From CAYLUN01 sp964386865 (GTDB lineage Bacteria; Verrucomicrobiota; Kiritimatiellia; RFP12; UBA1067): 64,000 nucleotides of DNA. Below are positions 8,067-17,815 of this stretch, in pieces; positions within the stretch are counted from its first letter, which is position 1; each line of letters starts with the position of its first letter. The notes below the pieces were generated by a model that saw only the letters and a program-made list of their open reading frames with translations, did not search any database and was not told the origin of the DNA. The stretch spans positions 1 through 64,000 of the forward strand of contig CAYLUN010000008.1 in assembly GCA_964386865.1 (NCBI GenBank). The letters run 5' to 3'. The translations under genes were made by a program, and so were the position numbers.

Positions 8067-11000
8067 ATGTGAAACCGCCCCTTCGACCCACTCGCGCGGC
8101 GCGCTGGCGCACGGCGCTGCTGGCGGCTCTCGCGCTCGGCACAGGCCTGGTTGCGCCCCGCATGTGGGCAGCCTCCTATTACGTCAACGACGGGTCAATC
8201 TCGAACGACCTCTACTGCTCTTCCGTGGGCGTCGACTCCAACAACGGCCTCAGCGCCGCCACCCCCGTCGCTTCGCTGGCCACGATCCTCGGCCGCTACA
8301 CGGTGACCGGCGTCTCCGACGTCATCTACGTTGACGCCGGCACCTACACCTCGACATCGAACATCGTCATCGGCGCCCATCACGGCGGCTCCTGGGACAG
8401 CAAGATCGCGATTCAAGGCGCGGGGCGCGCCACAGTCCTGAGCCGCAACTCACAGAGCGCCGGCTCCTGCTGCCTCCTGAGCTTGGCCAACTACATCGCC
8501 ATCTCGAACATCACCTTCACCGGCGCGGAGGTCGGGCTCGCGATTGACGCGTCCTCCTGCTACAACGCCCACATCGCCGGCTGCACATTCCGCGGAAACT
8601 CCGGCGCGGGCCTCTCGGTTCAGCCCAGCGGGAGCACCCACTACGGGCAGTTCTTGATCTCGCACAACCTGTTCCACAACAACGGCGACGGCCTGGTCCT
8701 CGAGCCCCAGACCGGCATGATGGGCGACGAGTTCGACATCGTCAACAATACCATCATCGTCACCAACGGAACCGCCGTGATCATGGGCGGCCAGGTCTCC
8801 TACTCGGAACTGCGCAACAACATCGTGGTCGCCAAAGGCGGAACCTGCTTCGAAGTCCACACGGAATACCAGATGTTCACCTCCGACCAGAACGACCTCT
8901 GGGCTCCGGACGGCGGCACGATCGCGAAGGTGACCTACAACAGCAACACGGACGTGCTTCCTTCGCTGGCGGGGTGGCAGCGCTACACCCAGTCAACCTT
9001 CTACGGCGCGCGCGACACCCACAGCTTCAGCCGCGACCCCGCCTTCGCCAACCCGGTCGCCGCAGACTTCCACCTCCGGTCGTTCGGCGGCCGCTGGCTG
9101 CCCGACGCGAACATCGCGACGGGCGAGTTCTCCCTTGACGGCGGCTCGAACTGGACAAGTATTTCGAACGAAATGCCGATCTATGCCATCAGCGGCATGG
9201 CCGAGTGGATCCGCCCCGCTGCCACGATCGGCTCGCCGAGCGGTTGCTGGATCCGCGTCAGCTGCGACGCCGACAGCTCGGCCGCCGACAAGGCGCTCCT
9301 CGAGAACACCTACGCGCCGCCGCCGCCCTCCCAGTTCTACGTCAACGACGGCAGCCTCAGCGGCGACCTCTGGTGCAACACGGCCGGCAGCGACACGAAT
9401 GACGGGCTGAGCCCGGACACCCCCGTCGCCTCCCTGCAGACCCTCTTGGACCGCTACACGCTCGTCCCGTCCAACACCGTCTACGTCGACGCCGGCACCT
9501 ACTATCCGTCGTCCGACATCGTCGTCGAAGCGCGCCACTCCGGCGACTGGAACGCCGAGGTCACCCTTCAGGGCGCGGGCCGCGCCACCGTCTTCCGCAG
9601 GCAGTCCTACGGCAAGGGCGACGCCTGCCTGCGCGTCAGCGCCAACCGCATCCGCATCGAGGGGATGACCTTCGCCGACGCCAACGTCGGCCTCCTGATC
9701 GACTCCTCGTACTGCTCAAACGCCAAAGTGTTCGCCAACACCTTCATCGGCAACACGGGCAACGCCCTGCTCGTCGAGCCGAGCACCAACAGCACCTACG
9801 GCTCCATCGCGATCCGCAACAACCTGTTCGTCAACAACGGCGACGGCATGAGCCTCAACGCCAACATCACGACCATGAGCGCCTCCTTCCTGGTCGTGAA
9901 CAACACCATCCTGGCGACCAACGGAGTCGGCGTCCTCATGGGCGGCTACTACATGGGCTCGCTCGTGCGCAACAACATCGTCGTCGCGGAGAACGGCGCC
10001 GTCTGCCTCGCCACGCGCTCCAGCTTCAACCAGTTCGCCTCCGACTACAACGACTTCTGGACGCCCAGCGGCGGCGCCGTGGCCAGAATCACCGTCGCCG
10101 TGGGCAACGAGCAGACGTTCGCCACGCTGGCGCAGTGGCAGCGCTTCACCCAGGAGCATTTCGGCTCATGCCGCGACACTCACAGCTTCAGCCGCGACCC
10201 CCGGTTTGTCTCGCCCATCAACCAGGACTACCACGCGAGCAGCCTCGGAGGCTCTTGGCACGACGGCGCCTGGACAGCCGACACGGTGCAGAGCCCCTGC
10301 GTCGACGCGGGCGACCCCAACAGCGACTGGGAAAGCCTGCCGTTCGAGTCCGCGCCCAACGGCGGGCGCCTCAACATGGGCGCGTTCGGCGCAACCGACC
10401 AGGCGTCGCGCACCGAGCCCGGCAGACGCCTGCTCGCCCTCGCGCCCGACCAAGGCCAGAACACCCAGCAGACGCAGCCCCTCTACTGGAACGCGACCGG
10501 GCAAGGCTGGGGCGCGAGCGATGCGCTGCTGCTCGAGTACTCCCTGGACGGCGGCACCGCGTGGACAAACATCGCCACCTGCACCCGCAGCTCCTCTGCC
10601 GGGTACTTCGATTGGTCCCGCCCGCCGCTCAGCTTCAACTCGCCCAGCGGCTGCTGGGTCCGGGTCTCGTGCGCCGACGACGCCTCCATCCACAGCGAAG
10701 CCTTCCTCGAGAACACGTATGAGCCGCCGCCCACCGTGTTCTTCGTCAACGACAACAGCCTCTCCAACGACCTCTGGTGCACGGCGGTCGGCGACTACAT
10801 GAGCGACGGCCTCAGCAGCAACACGCCTCTGGACTCCATTCAGACCGTGCTCACGCGCTACAACCCGACCATCGGCGCGACGATCTACGTCGACGCCGGC
10901 ACCTACCTGCTCTACAGCGACCTCGTGCTGCCCAACACCGGCTCGGGCGGCGGCCCCTCCAACGACTGGCTCCGCGTCATCGGCGCCAACCGCCGCGCCA

Positions 11001-14000
11001 CGCTGATCCGCCAGTACGGAGGCGCGGGCTCCTGCTGCCTGAAGATCCAGCAGGACTTCGCCCACATCGAGGGCCTCGTTCTGCGCGGGGCCGAGACCGG
11101 CATCCTCGTCGACCCCGCCACCTGCCGCAACGCCGCCCTCGAGCGCAACACCGTCACCGCAAACAGCGGCTTCGGCATCCGCGTCCTGCCCGACCCCACT
11201 AACGACGGGTTCGACACCTACTTTATCCGCAACAACCTGCTTTTCAACAACGGCGGCGGCGGCATGAACCTGCAGGCCGCGTCCGGCTTCCACCGCGCCT
11301 ATTTCACCGTCCAGAACAACACGGTTGTGGTCTACACCGGCCTCGGCATCGCCTGCGGCAGCCGCGCCCAAGGCACGACCCTGAAGAACAACATTGTCTC
11401 GGCTAAAGGCACAACCGGCTACTGCCTCTCCGTCGACGTCGCAGGCGCGCTCCAGTCCTCCGACTACAACGACTTCTTCGCCTACAACGGCGCCAGCGTC
11501 GTACGCTGGGCGACCAACAACGCGTACCGCACGGCCGCCACGCTCGCGGAGTGGCAGGCCTCCAGCGTGTATGACGACAACAGCCTCGCCCTCGACCCGC
11601 TGTTCGTCGCGTCGGCCACCGGCGACCACCACCTGCGCAGCGCGGGCGGCTCGTGGCGCAACGGCGCCTGGGTGCTCGATACGGTGACCAGCCCCTGCGT
11701 CGACGCCGGCGACCCCACCTCCGGCTTCGCCAACGAACCCGCCCCCAACGGCGGACGCGTGAACATGGGCGCGTTCGGCAACACGGGCGAAGCGTCGAAG
11801 AGCCCCCCGAACCGCATCCTCAACCTCCTCGCCCCCCGGGCCGGCGAAGTCTGGAGCGGCAACGTGCTCGTCTCCTGGAGCGCGGCGGGGACCGGCTGGC
11901 AGGTCGGCGACACCGTGCGCCTCGAGTACGCCACCACGGCAGGTGGAACCACCTGGACCACCTTGGCCGGCGCCGCCTCGCTCGCGCGGAACGGCACGTT
12001 CAACTGGGCGGTTCCGAACCCCTCAGCCCCCACCGCGTACTACTACCTGCGCGTCGTCTGCAACCAAGACCCGGCCGTGTTCGACGCCACCGACGGCGCG
12101 GGCAGCGTCCAGCGCGTCACCGTCACCTACTACGTGAACGACGCGTCGACCAACAACGACCAATACTGCACCGCCATCGGCGCGGGCAACAACAACGGCA
12201 TCAGCCCGAATGCGCCGCTCAACTCCCTCGCGGAGGTGTTCAAGCGCAACCTGCTCAAGCCAGGCGACACCGTCTACGTCGACACCGGCTCTTATGCCCT
12301 CTCGACCAACGTCGTGATCGACGCCGCCCACGCCGGCACAGCCGACTCGCCCATCCGCATCATCGGCACGCGCGGCGGAAGCGTCTTCATACGCAACACG
12401 TCCGGCATCACAAACCGCTACTGCCTCGAGATCCACGCGGACCACCTCCGCGTCGAAGGCCTCACCTGCCGGTCGGCGGATATCGGGATCTCCGTCAACG
12501 CCTCGGCCGCGCGCCACATTCAGCTGATCGGCAACATCTGCTTCAGCAACACCGCCTGGGGCATCGAGGTCAGGCCCTACGGAACCCTCGCCGGCGAGGA
12601 GTATCAGATCCTGCAGAACGTGGTCTTCAACAATGGCGCCGGCCTCTACCTCCAGAGCGCCCTCAACGTCTACGACGGACGCGGCCTCTTCGTGGTGGAG
12701 AACAATACCGTCTACGGCGGCGGAACGGGCATCAAGCTGCTCAACGCCAACTCGATCGGCAAGCGCACCAACCTGCTCAAGAACAACATCATCGAAACCA
12801 CGGCCACTCAGGCGGCATGCCTTTTGGCCCTCCAAGGCTCCGTCCACTACTCTGACTTCAACAACCTGAAGGCCCGCCCGGACGGCTACGTGGCCGCCTG
12901 GCAGTTCCTCCCCACGGGGATGACCGGCTTCACGACTCTGGCCCAGTGGCGCGCGGCCAGCGGCGCCGACAAGAGCAGCCTCTCCGCCGACAGCAGCTTC
13001 ATGAACGCCGGCGCCGGCAACTTGCGCCTGAAGCCGAGCTCGCCCTGCGTCGACGCGGGCATCATCAGCTTCTGGATGTTCGGCGCCACCGACGCCGACG
13101 GCAAGACGCGCCTCGCGGGCAAGACCGCTGACATGGGCGCCTATGAGCTCTTCCTGTCCTCGTCCGTCCGCCTCTTCCTCCAGGGGCCCTTCATCACCGG
13201 CACCGACCGCATGACCGACGCGCTCGGCGCGGCCGGCTCGCTGGCCCTCACCTCGCCCTACGCGGACGACCCGCGCACCGTCACCCGCATCCCGTCGAAC
13301 GTCACCGACTGGGTGCTCCTCCAGTTCCGGCTCGCCACCAACGGCCCCGCCTTCATCTCGCGGAGCGCCTTCCTGCGCAACGACGGCTGGCTGGTGAACG
13401 ACGCGGGCTCGGCCAGCCTCTCCGTCGACCTGCCGCCCGGCACCAACGGCTACCTGGTCGTCAAGCACCGCAACCACCTCGCCGCCATGACCTCCGTCCC
13501 CGTCGCCGTCACCAACCAGTCGCTGACCTACGACTTCACGCAATCCCCCAGCGCCTTCTTCGGCGGCACCAACGGCTGCGTCGAGGTCGCCGGCTCAGGT
13601 GGCCCCCGCTATGCGCTCCGCGCGGGCGACACCGACGGCGACGGAACCATCCTGCCCGTCGACTACGCGATCTGCGCCTCGCTCACCAACACCTCCGGCT
13701 ACCGCCGCTCCGACGTCAACCTAGACAGGGTCGTGTCGCTCACCGACGGCGACCAGATCCAGTGGAACCTCCACCGCGCCTCGACCGTGCCACACCCCCA
13801 GACCATGATGCAGCCCATCCTCCTGCTCACGCCCTCGCGCAAGACCCTCATCAGCGGCGAGTTCACCTTCATCGAGGGGCCCACGTCCGACAACACCGCC
13901 GCCGGCCAAGGCGCCATCGCCGCCGCGTCGCCGCTCACTTGGGATTTCGTGCGCCACGAGAGCGACTCTTCGCTCGTCTCCGTCGGCGACTACCAAGCCT

Positions 14001-17000
14001 CCTACACCGCCGGCCCCGTGACCGGCAAGACCGACATCGTGGAGGCCTGGGACACCGCCGAGGGCATGGGCCGCGCGTACCTGAACGTCGTCGGCGCGCA
14101 GGCCGCCGCGACCGCCGGCAAGGCCCTTGTCATCGCCGGCCGCACCTCCGCAGGCGACACGCTCTGGCCCACAACCGACTACCTCGCGGACAGCGCCTAC
14201 ACCACCCTGCGCTACCGCGGCTTCTCCAAGGAGAACATCCACTACCTGAGCCCCGACCCCGCGCAGGACGTCGACAGCAACGGCCTTTACGACGACATCG
14301 ACGGCGCGTCCACGCTGGCCCAAGCCGAGAACGCCTTCACCAACGTGATCGCCGGCACCGACCGCCTCTTCGTCTACCTCGTCGACCACGGCGGCAACTC
14401 CTCGGGCAACGGCTACTTCCGCCTCAGCGGATCGGAGACCCTCACCGCCGCGCAGCTCGACGCCTGGCTGGACAACCTGCAGAACGCGCACAACACCCAC
14501 GTCACCGTCCTGCTCGACTTCTGCTACGCCGGCAGCTTCCTGCACGACCTCACCTACAACGGCGCCGCCACCCGCATCGTGATCGCCGCCTGCGACACCA
14601 ACCAGCCCAGCTACTTTGTGGCCGGCGGCCTTGTCAGCTTCTCCGGCGCCTTCTTCTCCGGCGTCATGCTGGGCTACGACGTCATGCAGTGCTTCACGAT
14701 CGCCCAGAGCGCCATGTCCACCTATCAGGCCGCCCAGCTCGACGACGACAAGAGCGGCGCTTACTCCACCAACGACTACGCGCAGGCGACGGGCTCCTAC
14801 ATCGGCCCCACCACCGCCCCCGACGGCGACGCGCCCCAGATCGGCGAGGTGTGCGGCAACCAAGTGCTCACTGAAGACGCCTCCGCCACGCTCTGGATCG
14901 GCAGCGTCTCCTCGCTGCACCCGATCTCTCGCGCCTGGTGCCTCATCGTGCCGCCCGGCCACAACCCCGACCCTGACAACCCCGTCACCGACCTGCCGGA
15001 GCTCGACCTGGCCTACGACTCGGCGAGCGGACGCTACGCGGTCACGTACGACCGCTTCACCGCCTCCGGCACCTACTACGTCTCCTTCTACGTGCAGGAC
15101 GACGCGGGCAACGTCTCCGCCCCGCGCTCCTCCTACATCGCCCAGATCGGCTACGACGACCGCGTCATCCTCGTCGCCGGCGGCGACACCAACAGCGCGG
15201 CCTGGCCCGCCATCGACTACCTCACGGAGCTCGCCTATGACACCTTCCGGCTGCGCCTCTTCACGCCGGACCACATCCGCGTCCTCTCGGCCAACCCGGC
15301 GCAGGACCTCGACGGCGACGGCACCAACGACGTCGCGGACGTGGCCAGCTTGGCCAGCCTGCAGGCGGCGCTCGGCGAGTGGGCCATAACCAACTCCACC
15401 GACCGCCTCACGCTCTACATGCTCGGCGAAGGCGTCACCAACACCCTGCGCCTCAGCGGCAGCGAGTGCCTCGCGACCAACCAGCTCGCCGCCTGGCTGC
15501 ACGCCTACCAGGTCACGAACCCGATCCCCGTGACCGTCGTGCTCGACTTTTCGGGCGCGGGCGCCTTCTTGCCCGCCCTCGCCGACCCCGATATGGCGGA
15601 GGAATCGACCGACGCCAGCCGCATCGCGATCGCCAGCTCACGCATCGGCCGCGAAGCCCTCTTCTCCAACGGCGGCGTGGTCAGCTTCACGCAGTACCTG
15701 CTCTCCGGCGTCATCTCCGGCGAAACCCTCGGCGACGCCTACACCGACGCCCGGCGCGCCATACGCCGTGTCTCCGGCGACGTGCGCCAGTCGCCCCAGA
15801 TCGATGACAACCTCAATGGCATCCCGAGCGAGAAGGACGTCGACGGCCTGCTCGCCGACGAGACCTACCTCGGCTCCGCCTTCGTCACCGGCGCGGACGC
15901 GCCCGTGATCGGCTCCGTCATCGAAACCACTGTCCTAAGCACCCCGGGCTCGCCCGTCACCCTCTGGGCCAGCGAGGTCGCCGGCATGTACCCCATCACC
16001 AACGTCTGGTGCGTCGTCACCCCGCCCGGCTTCAGCGAAGGCCTCGACCTGCCCGCCCTCCACCTCGCGTGGAACGGCGCCTCCAGCCGCTACGAGGCCG
16101 CGTCCTCCGACTTCACCCAGCCCGGCTGCTACGGGCTCACCTTCTACGCCGAAGACACCGCCGGCGAGCTCTCCGACCCTGTGCAGTCCTCGGTCATCCT
16201 CGCCGACGCCTACGAGCCGGACGACTCCGCCGACGCAGCCTCCCTCTACGACGGCGCCGCCCAGCTCCACACGTTCCACGCGTGCGGCGACGAGGACTGG
16301 GCGCGCGTCTTCCTGGTCACGAACTTCGTCTACGACATCGAGACCTACCACCTGAGCGGAGACCTTGACACGGTGATCGACTTCTACCGCGAGCTCGGGG
16401 ACGGCTCGCTGGAGCTGGTCGACCACGTCGACGAGGAGGGCAGCGAAGAGGGCGAATACACCGGCCTCGACTTCCCTGCCACCGGCTGGTACTGGGCGCG
16501 TATCTCGCCCTACTCGGCCACAACCAACTGCGTCGGCGCCTACCAGCTCATCGTCGACATCCCCGCCGCCGACGGCCTGAACACGCTGGTCGTGCTCGGC
16601 GTCGACGACGTCTACGCCAGCGCCCTGCCCTCCAATTCAACCGTCAGCGTCCAGGGCCAGGCCACCAAGACCTTCAGCGGCTCGACGACCGTCGTCTACT
16701 CCGGCCTCACCAACGGCACCTACCTGGTCAACGTCCCGACGCCCGCCAACTTCATCGCCCGCGAAGCGCCGAACACGCCCAGCCAGGTGCAGAGCCTCAC
16801 CAACCTGACCTACGCGAACCCGCGCCGCGTGCCCGTCACCAGCGGCTGGCGCCTGGCCGGCTTCGAGATGCTCTCGACGGTCGCCGTCACCTCCGGCGTC
16901 GTGCGCGACGCCTGGACGCACGCCTTCCTCGGCAGTGCCCAGATCGCCTTCACCGCCTCCAGCGGCAGCCTCACCGGCACCGTCGCCACCGGCGGCGTCA

Positions 17001-17572
17001 TCCTGACGTCGTACTGCACCAACTGGCTCAGCGCCGCCACCGGCCTAGTGCCCTCCGGCATCGCGCTCGGCGCCTGCAACTGGAACCTCGCCGTCTCGCT
17101 CGCCGGCTACCAGACCGCCCAGCGGCCCAACGCCGTCAGCAACCTCGCGGCCGGCGCGAAGACCAGCCTCGGCACGGTCTACCTCACCCCGCTCGACGCG
17201 GACAGCGACCTGGTCGCCGACGCGTGGGAGACGCTCTACTTCGGCGGCTCGGCGGATCCCGAGGCAGACCCCGACAACGACAGCCTCGACAACCGCTCCG
17301 AGTTCCTGTGCGGCACCGACCCCACCAACGCGCTCAGCGCCCTGCGCATCACCGACGCGCAGCTCTGCCCCACCAACGCCGCCCTCACGTGGACCGTCGC
17401 CGCCGGCCGCAGCTACGAGGTGCTCTCGGTCACGTCGCTCGTGAACCTCGCCTCCATGACCACCAACGGCCCGTGGGAGGCCGCCTACGGCCAGTCGACC
17501 ATGCAGTGGTCCGGCACCCACTCGCCCCTCCACAAGGCCCGCTTCTACCGCATCCGCCTCAACGCGCCGTAG
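8063..17572 (+). CDS. Giant secreted protein: beta-helix modules, dockerin-like segment, paired C13/caspase-fold domains
   Basis: This 3169-residue protein has a signal peptide ending near Ala36. Four homologous modules start at about residues 39, 425, 893 and 1355 (each opening like YYVNDGSISND). Each contains right-handed beta-helix repeats (NNIVV, NNTI), and modules 1-3 end with a short beta domain. About 1853-1907 is a dockerin-like double calcium loop (DTDGDGTILPVDY, DVNLDRVVSLTDGD). A legumain/caspase-fold domain starts at about 2020 with His2109 (YLVDHGG) and Cys2154 (LLDFCYAGSFL). A second copy from about 2367 has Glu2456 and Ser2497 at these places, so it should be inactive. A PPC-like domain follows at about 2715 (YEPDDSADAASLYDG), then a carboxypeptidase-regulatory-like part, a calcium-loop segment (about 3046) and a C-terminal beta-sandwich ending FYRIRLN. 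It is probably surface-exposed or released. Confidence 0.82.
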   Translation: MNVKPPLRPTRAARWRTALLAALALGTGLVAPRMWAASYYVNDGSISNDLYCSSVGVDSNNGLSAATPVASLATILGRYTVTGVSDVIYVDAGTYTSTSNIVIGAHHGGSWDSKIAIQGAGRATVLSRNSQSAGSCCLLSLANYIAISNITFTGAEVGLAIDASSCYNAHIAGCTFRGNSGAGLSVQPSGSTHYGQFLISHNLFHNNGDGLVLEPQTGMMGDEFDIVNNTIIVTNGTAVIMGGQVSYSELRNNIVVAKGGTCFEVHTEYQMFTSDQNDLWAPDGGTIAKVTYNSNTDVLPSLAGWQRYTQSTFYGARDTHSFSRDPAFANPVAADFHLRSFGGRWLPDANIATGEFSLDGGSNWTSISNEMPIYAISGMAEWIRPAATIGSPSGCWIRVSCDADSSAADKALLENTYAPPPPSQFYVNDGSLSGDLWCNTAGSDTNDGLSPDTPVASLQTLLDRYTLVPSNTVYVDAGTYYPSSDIVVEARHSGDWNAEVTLQGAGRATVFRRQSYGKGDACLRVSANRIRIEGMTFADANVGLLIDSSYCSNAKVFANTFIGNTGNALLVEPSTNSTYGSIAIRNNLFVNNGDGMSLNANITTMSASFLVVNNTILATNGVGVLMGGYYMGSLVRNNIVVAENGAVCLATRSSFNQFASDYNDFWTPSGGAVARITVAVGNEQTFATLAQWQRFTQEHFGSCRDTHSFSRDPRFVSPINQDYHASSLGGSWHDGAWTADTVQSPCVDAGDPNSDWESLPFESAPNGGRLNMGAFGATDQASRTEPGRRLLALAPDQGQNTQQTQPLYWNATGQGWGASDALLLEYSLDGGTAWTNIATCTRSSSAGYFDWSRPPLSFNSPSGCWVRVSCADDASIHSEAFLENTYEPPPTVFFVNDNSLSNDLWCTAVGDYMSDGLSSNTPLDSIQTVLTRYNPTIGATIYVDAGTYLLYSDLVLPNTGSGGGPSNDWLRVIGANRRATLIRQYGGAGSCCLKIQQDFAHIEGLVLRGAETGILVDPATCRNAALERNTVTANSGFGIRVLPDPTNDGFDTYFIRNNLLFNNGGGGMNLQAASGFHRAYFTVQNNTVVVYTGLGIACGSRAQGTTLKNNIVSAKGTTGYCLSVDVAGALQSSDYNDFFAYNGASVVRWATNNAYRTAATLAEWQASSVYDDNSLALDPLFVASATGDHHLRSAGGSWRNGAWVLDTVTSPCVDAGDPTSGFANEPAPNGGRVNMGAFGNTGEASKSPPNRILNLLAPRAGEVWSGNVLVSWSAAGTGWQVGDTVRLEYATTAGGTTWTTLAGAASLARNGTFNWAVPNPSAPTAYYYLRVVCNQDPAVFDATDGAGSVQRVTVTYYVNDASTNNDQYCTAIGAGNNNGISPNAPLNSLAEVFKRNLLKPGDTVYVDTGSYALSTNVVIDAAHAGTADSPIRIIGTRGGSVFIRNTSGITNRYCLEIHADHLRVEGLTCRSADIGISVNASAARHIQLIGNICFSNTAWGIEVRPYGTLAGEEYQILQNVVFNNGAGLYLQSALNVYDGRGLFVVENNTVYGGGTGIKLLNANSIGKRTNLLKNNIIETTATQAACLLALQGSVHYSDFNNLKARPDGYVAAWQFLPTGMTGFTTLAQWRAASGADKSSLSADSSFMNAGAGNLRLKPSSPCVDAGIISFWMFGATDADGKTRLAGKTADMGAYELFLSSSVRLFLQGPFITGTDRMTDALGAAGSLALTSPYADDPRTVTRIPSNVTDWVLLQFRLATNGPAFISRSAFLRNDGWLVNDAGSASLSVDLPPGTNGYLVVKHRNHLAAMTSVPVAVTNQSLTYDFTQSPSAFFGGTNGCVEVAGSGGPRYALRAGDTDGDGTILPVDYAICASLTNTSGYRRSDVNLDRVVSLTDGDQIQWNLHRASTVPHPQTMMQPILLLTPSRKTLISGEFTFIEGPTSDNTAAGQGAIAAASPLTWDFVRHESDSSLVSVGDYQASYTAGPVTGKTDIVEAWDTAEGMGRAYLNVVGAQAAATAGKALVIAGRTSAGDTLWPTTDYLADSAYTTLRYRGFSKENIHYLSPDPAQDVDSNGLYDDIDGASTLAQAENAFTNVIAGTDRLFVYLVDHGGNSSGNGYFRLSGSETLTAAQLDAWLDNLQNAHNTHVTVLLDFCYAGSFLHDLTYNGAATRIVIAACDTNQPSYFVAGGLVSFSGAFFSGVMLGYDVMQCFTIAQSAMSTYQAAQLDDDKSGAYSTNDYAQATGSYIGPTTAPDGDAPQIGEVCGNQVLTEDASATLWIGSVSSLHPISRAWCLIVPPGHNPDPDNPVTDLPELDLAYDSASGRYAVTYDRFTASGTYYVSFYVQDDAGNVSAPRSSYIAQIGYDDRVILVAGGDTNSAAWPAIDYLTELAYDTFRLRLFTPDHIRVLSANPAQDLDGDGTNDVADVASLASLQAALGEWAITNSTDRLTLYMLGEGVTNTLRLSGSECLATNQLAAWLHAYQVTNPIPVTVVLDFSGAGAFLPALADPDMAEESTDASRIAIASSRIGREALFSNGGVVSFTQYLLSGVISGETLGDAYTDARRAIRRVSGDVRQSPQIDDNLNGIPSEKDVDGLLADETYLGSAFVTGADAPVIGSVIETTVLSTPGSPVTLWASEVAGMYPITNVWCVVTPPGFSEGLDLPALHLAWNGASSRYEAASSDFTQPGCYGLTFYAEDTAGELSDPVQSSVILADAYEPDDSADAASLYDGAAQLHTFHACGDEDWARVFLVTNFVYDIETYHLSGDLDTVIDFYRELGDGSLELVDHVDEEGSEEGEYTGLDFPATGWYWARISPYSATTNCVGAYQLIVDIPAADGLNTLVVLGVDDVYASALPSNSTVSVQGQATKTFSGSTTVVYSGLTNGTYLVNVPTPANFIAREAPNTPSQVQSLTNLTYANPRRVPVTSGWRLAGFEMLSTVAVTSGVVRDAWTHAFLGSAQIAFTASSGSLTGTVATGGVILTSYCTNWLSAATGLVPSGIALGACNWNLAVSLAGYQTAQRPNAVSNLAAGAKTSLGTVYLTPLDADSDLVADAWETLYFGGSADPEADPDNDSLDNRSEFLCGTDPTNALSALRITDAQLCPTNAALTWTVAAGRSYEVLSVTSLVNLASMTTNGPWEAAYGQSTMQWSGTHSPLHKARFYRIRLNAP

Positions 17573-17611
17573 GGCGCACGCGCGTTTCATTTGAGAGACC
17601 GGAAAATGCGT

Positions 17612-17677
17612 GGGCAAGCAGACGCTTGCCCCCGGCCATCAGAATCCGGTTACACAGGGACGAGCGCCTGCTCGTCC
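17612..17677. repeat. Two neighbouring stem-loops downstream of the giant gene
   Basis: There are two 8-bp perfect stems with 4-base loops: GGGCAAGC/GCTTGCCC (17612-17631) and GGACGAGC/GCTCGTCC (17658-17677). They share the AGC-N4-GCT core and a 46-bp offset, and neither has a T-run. They look like REP-type palindromes more than terminators, although they could stabilise the 3' end of the long message. Confidence 0.5.
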
Positions 17678-17733
17678 TCTCTGCAAATGAACTGTGCGTG
17701 CGCACCACGCCCGTAGCGCCCTACATTAACCAG

Positions 17734-17763
17734 TTGCCTCACCTCCCGCCCACGGCGTACAAT
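17734..17763 (+). promoter_or_regulatory. Promoter of the PAS histidine kinase
   Basis: A -35 box TTGCCT and a -10 box TACAAT are separated by 18 bp, close to the sigma-70 consensus. Transcription would begin near 17770, about 45 bases ahead of the chosen ATG at 17816. Confidence 0.5.
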
Positions 17764-17815
17764 AGCGCCGTGAAACTGGCTCGGGCTTAGCCCGACCGCA
17801 ATGGAGGCGCGCGCT

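Noticed and set aside
10166..11632. 488-residue minus-strand frame inside the giant gene
   Set aside because: Val/Ala/Gly/Arg-rich antisense product of a high-GC gene; the plus strand has clear domains throughout. The same holds for 12023-13543 and 13721-15502.
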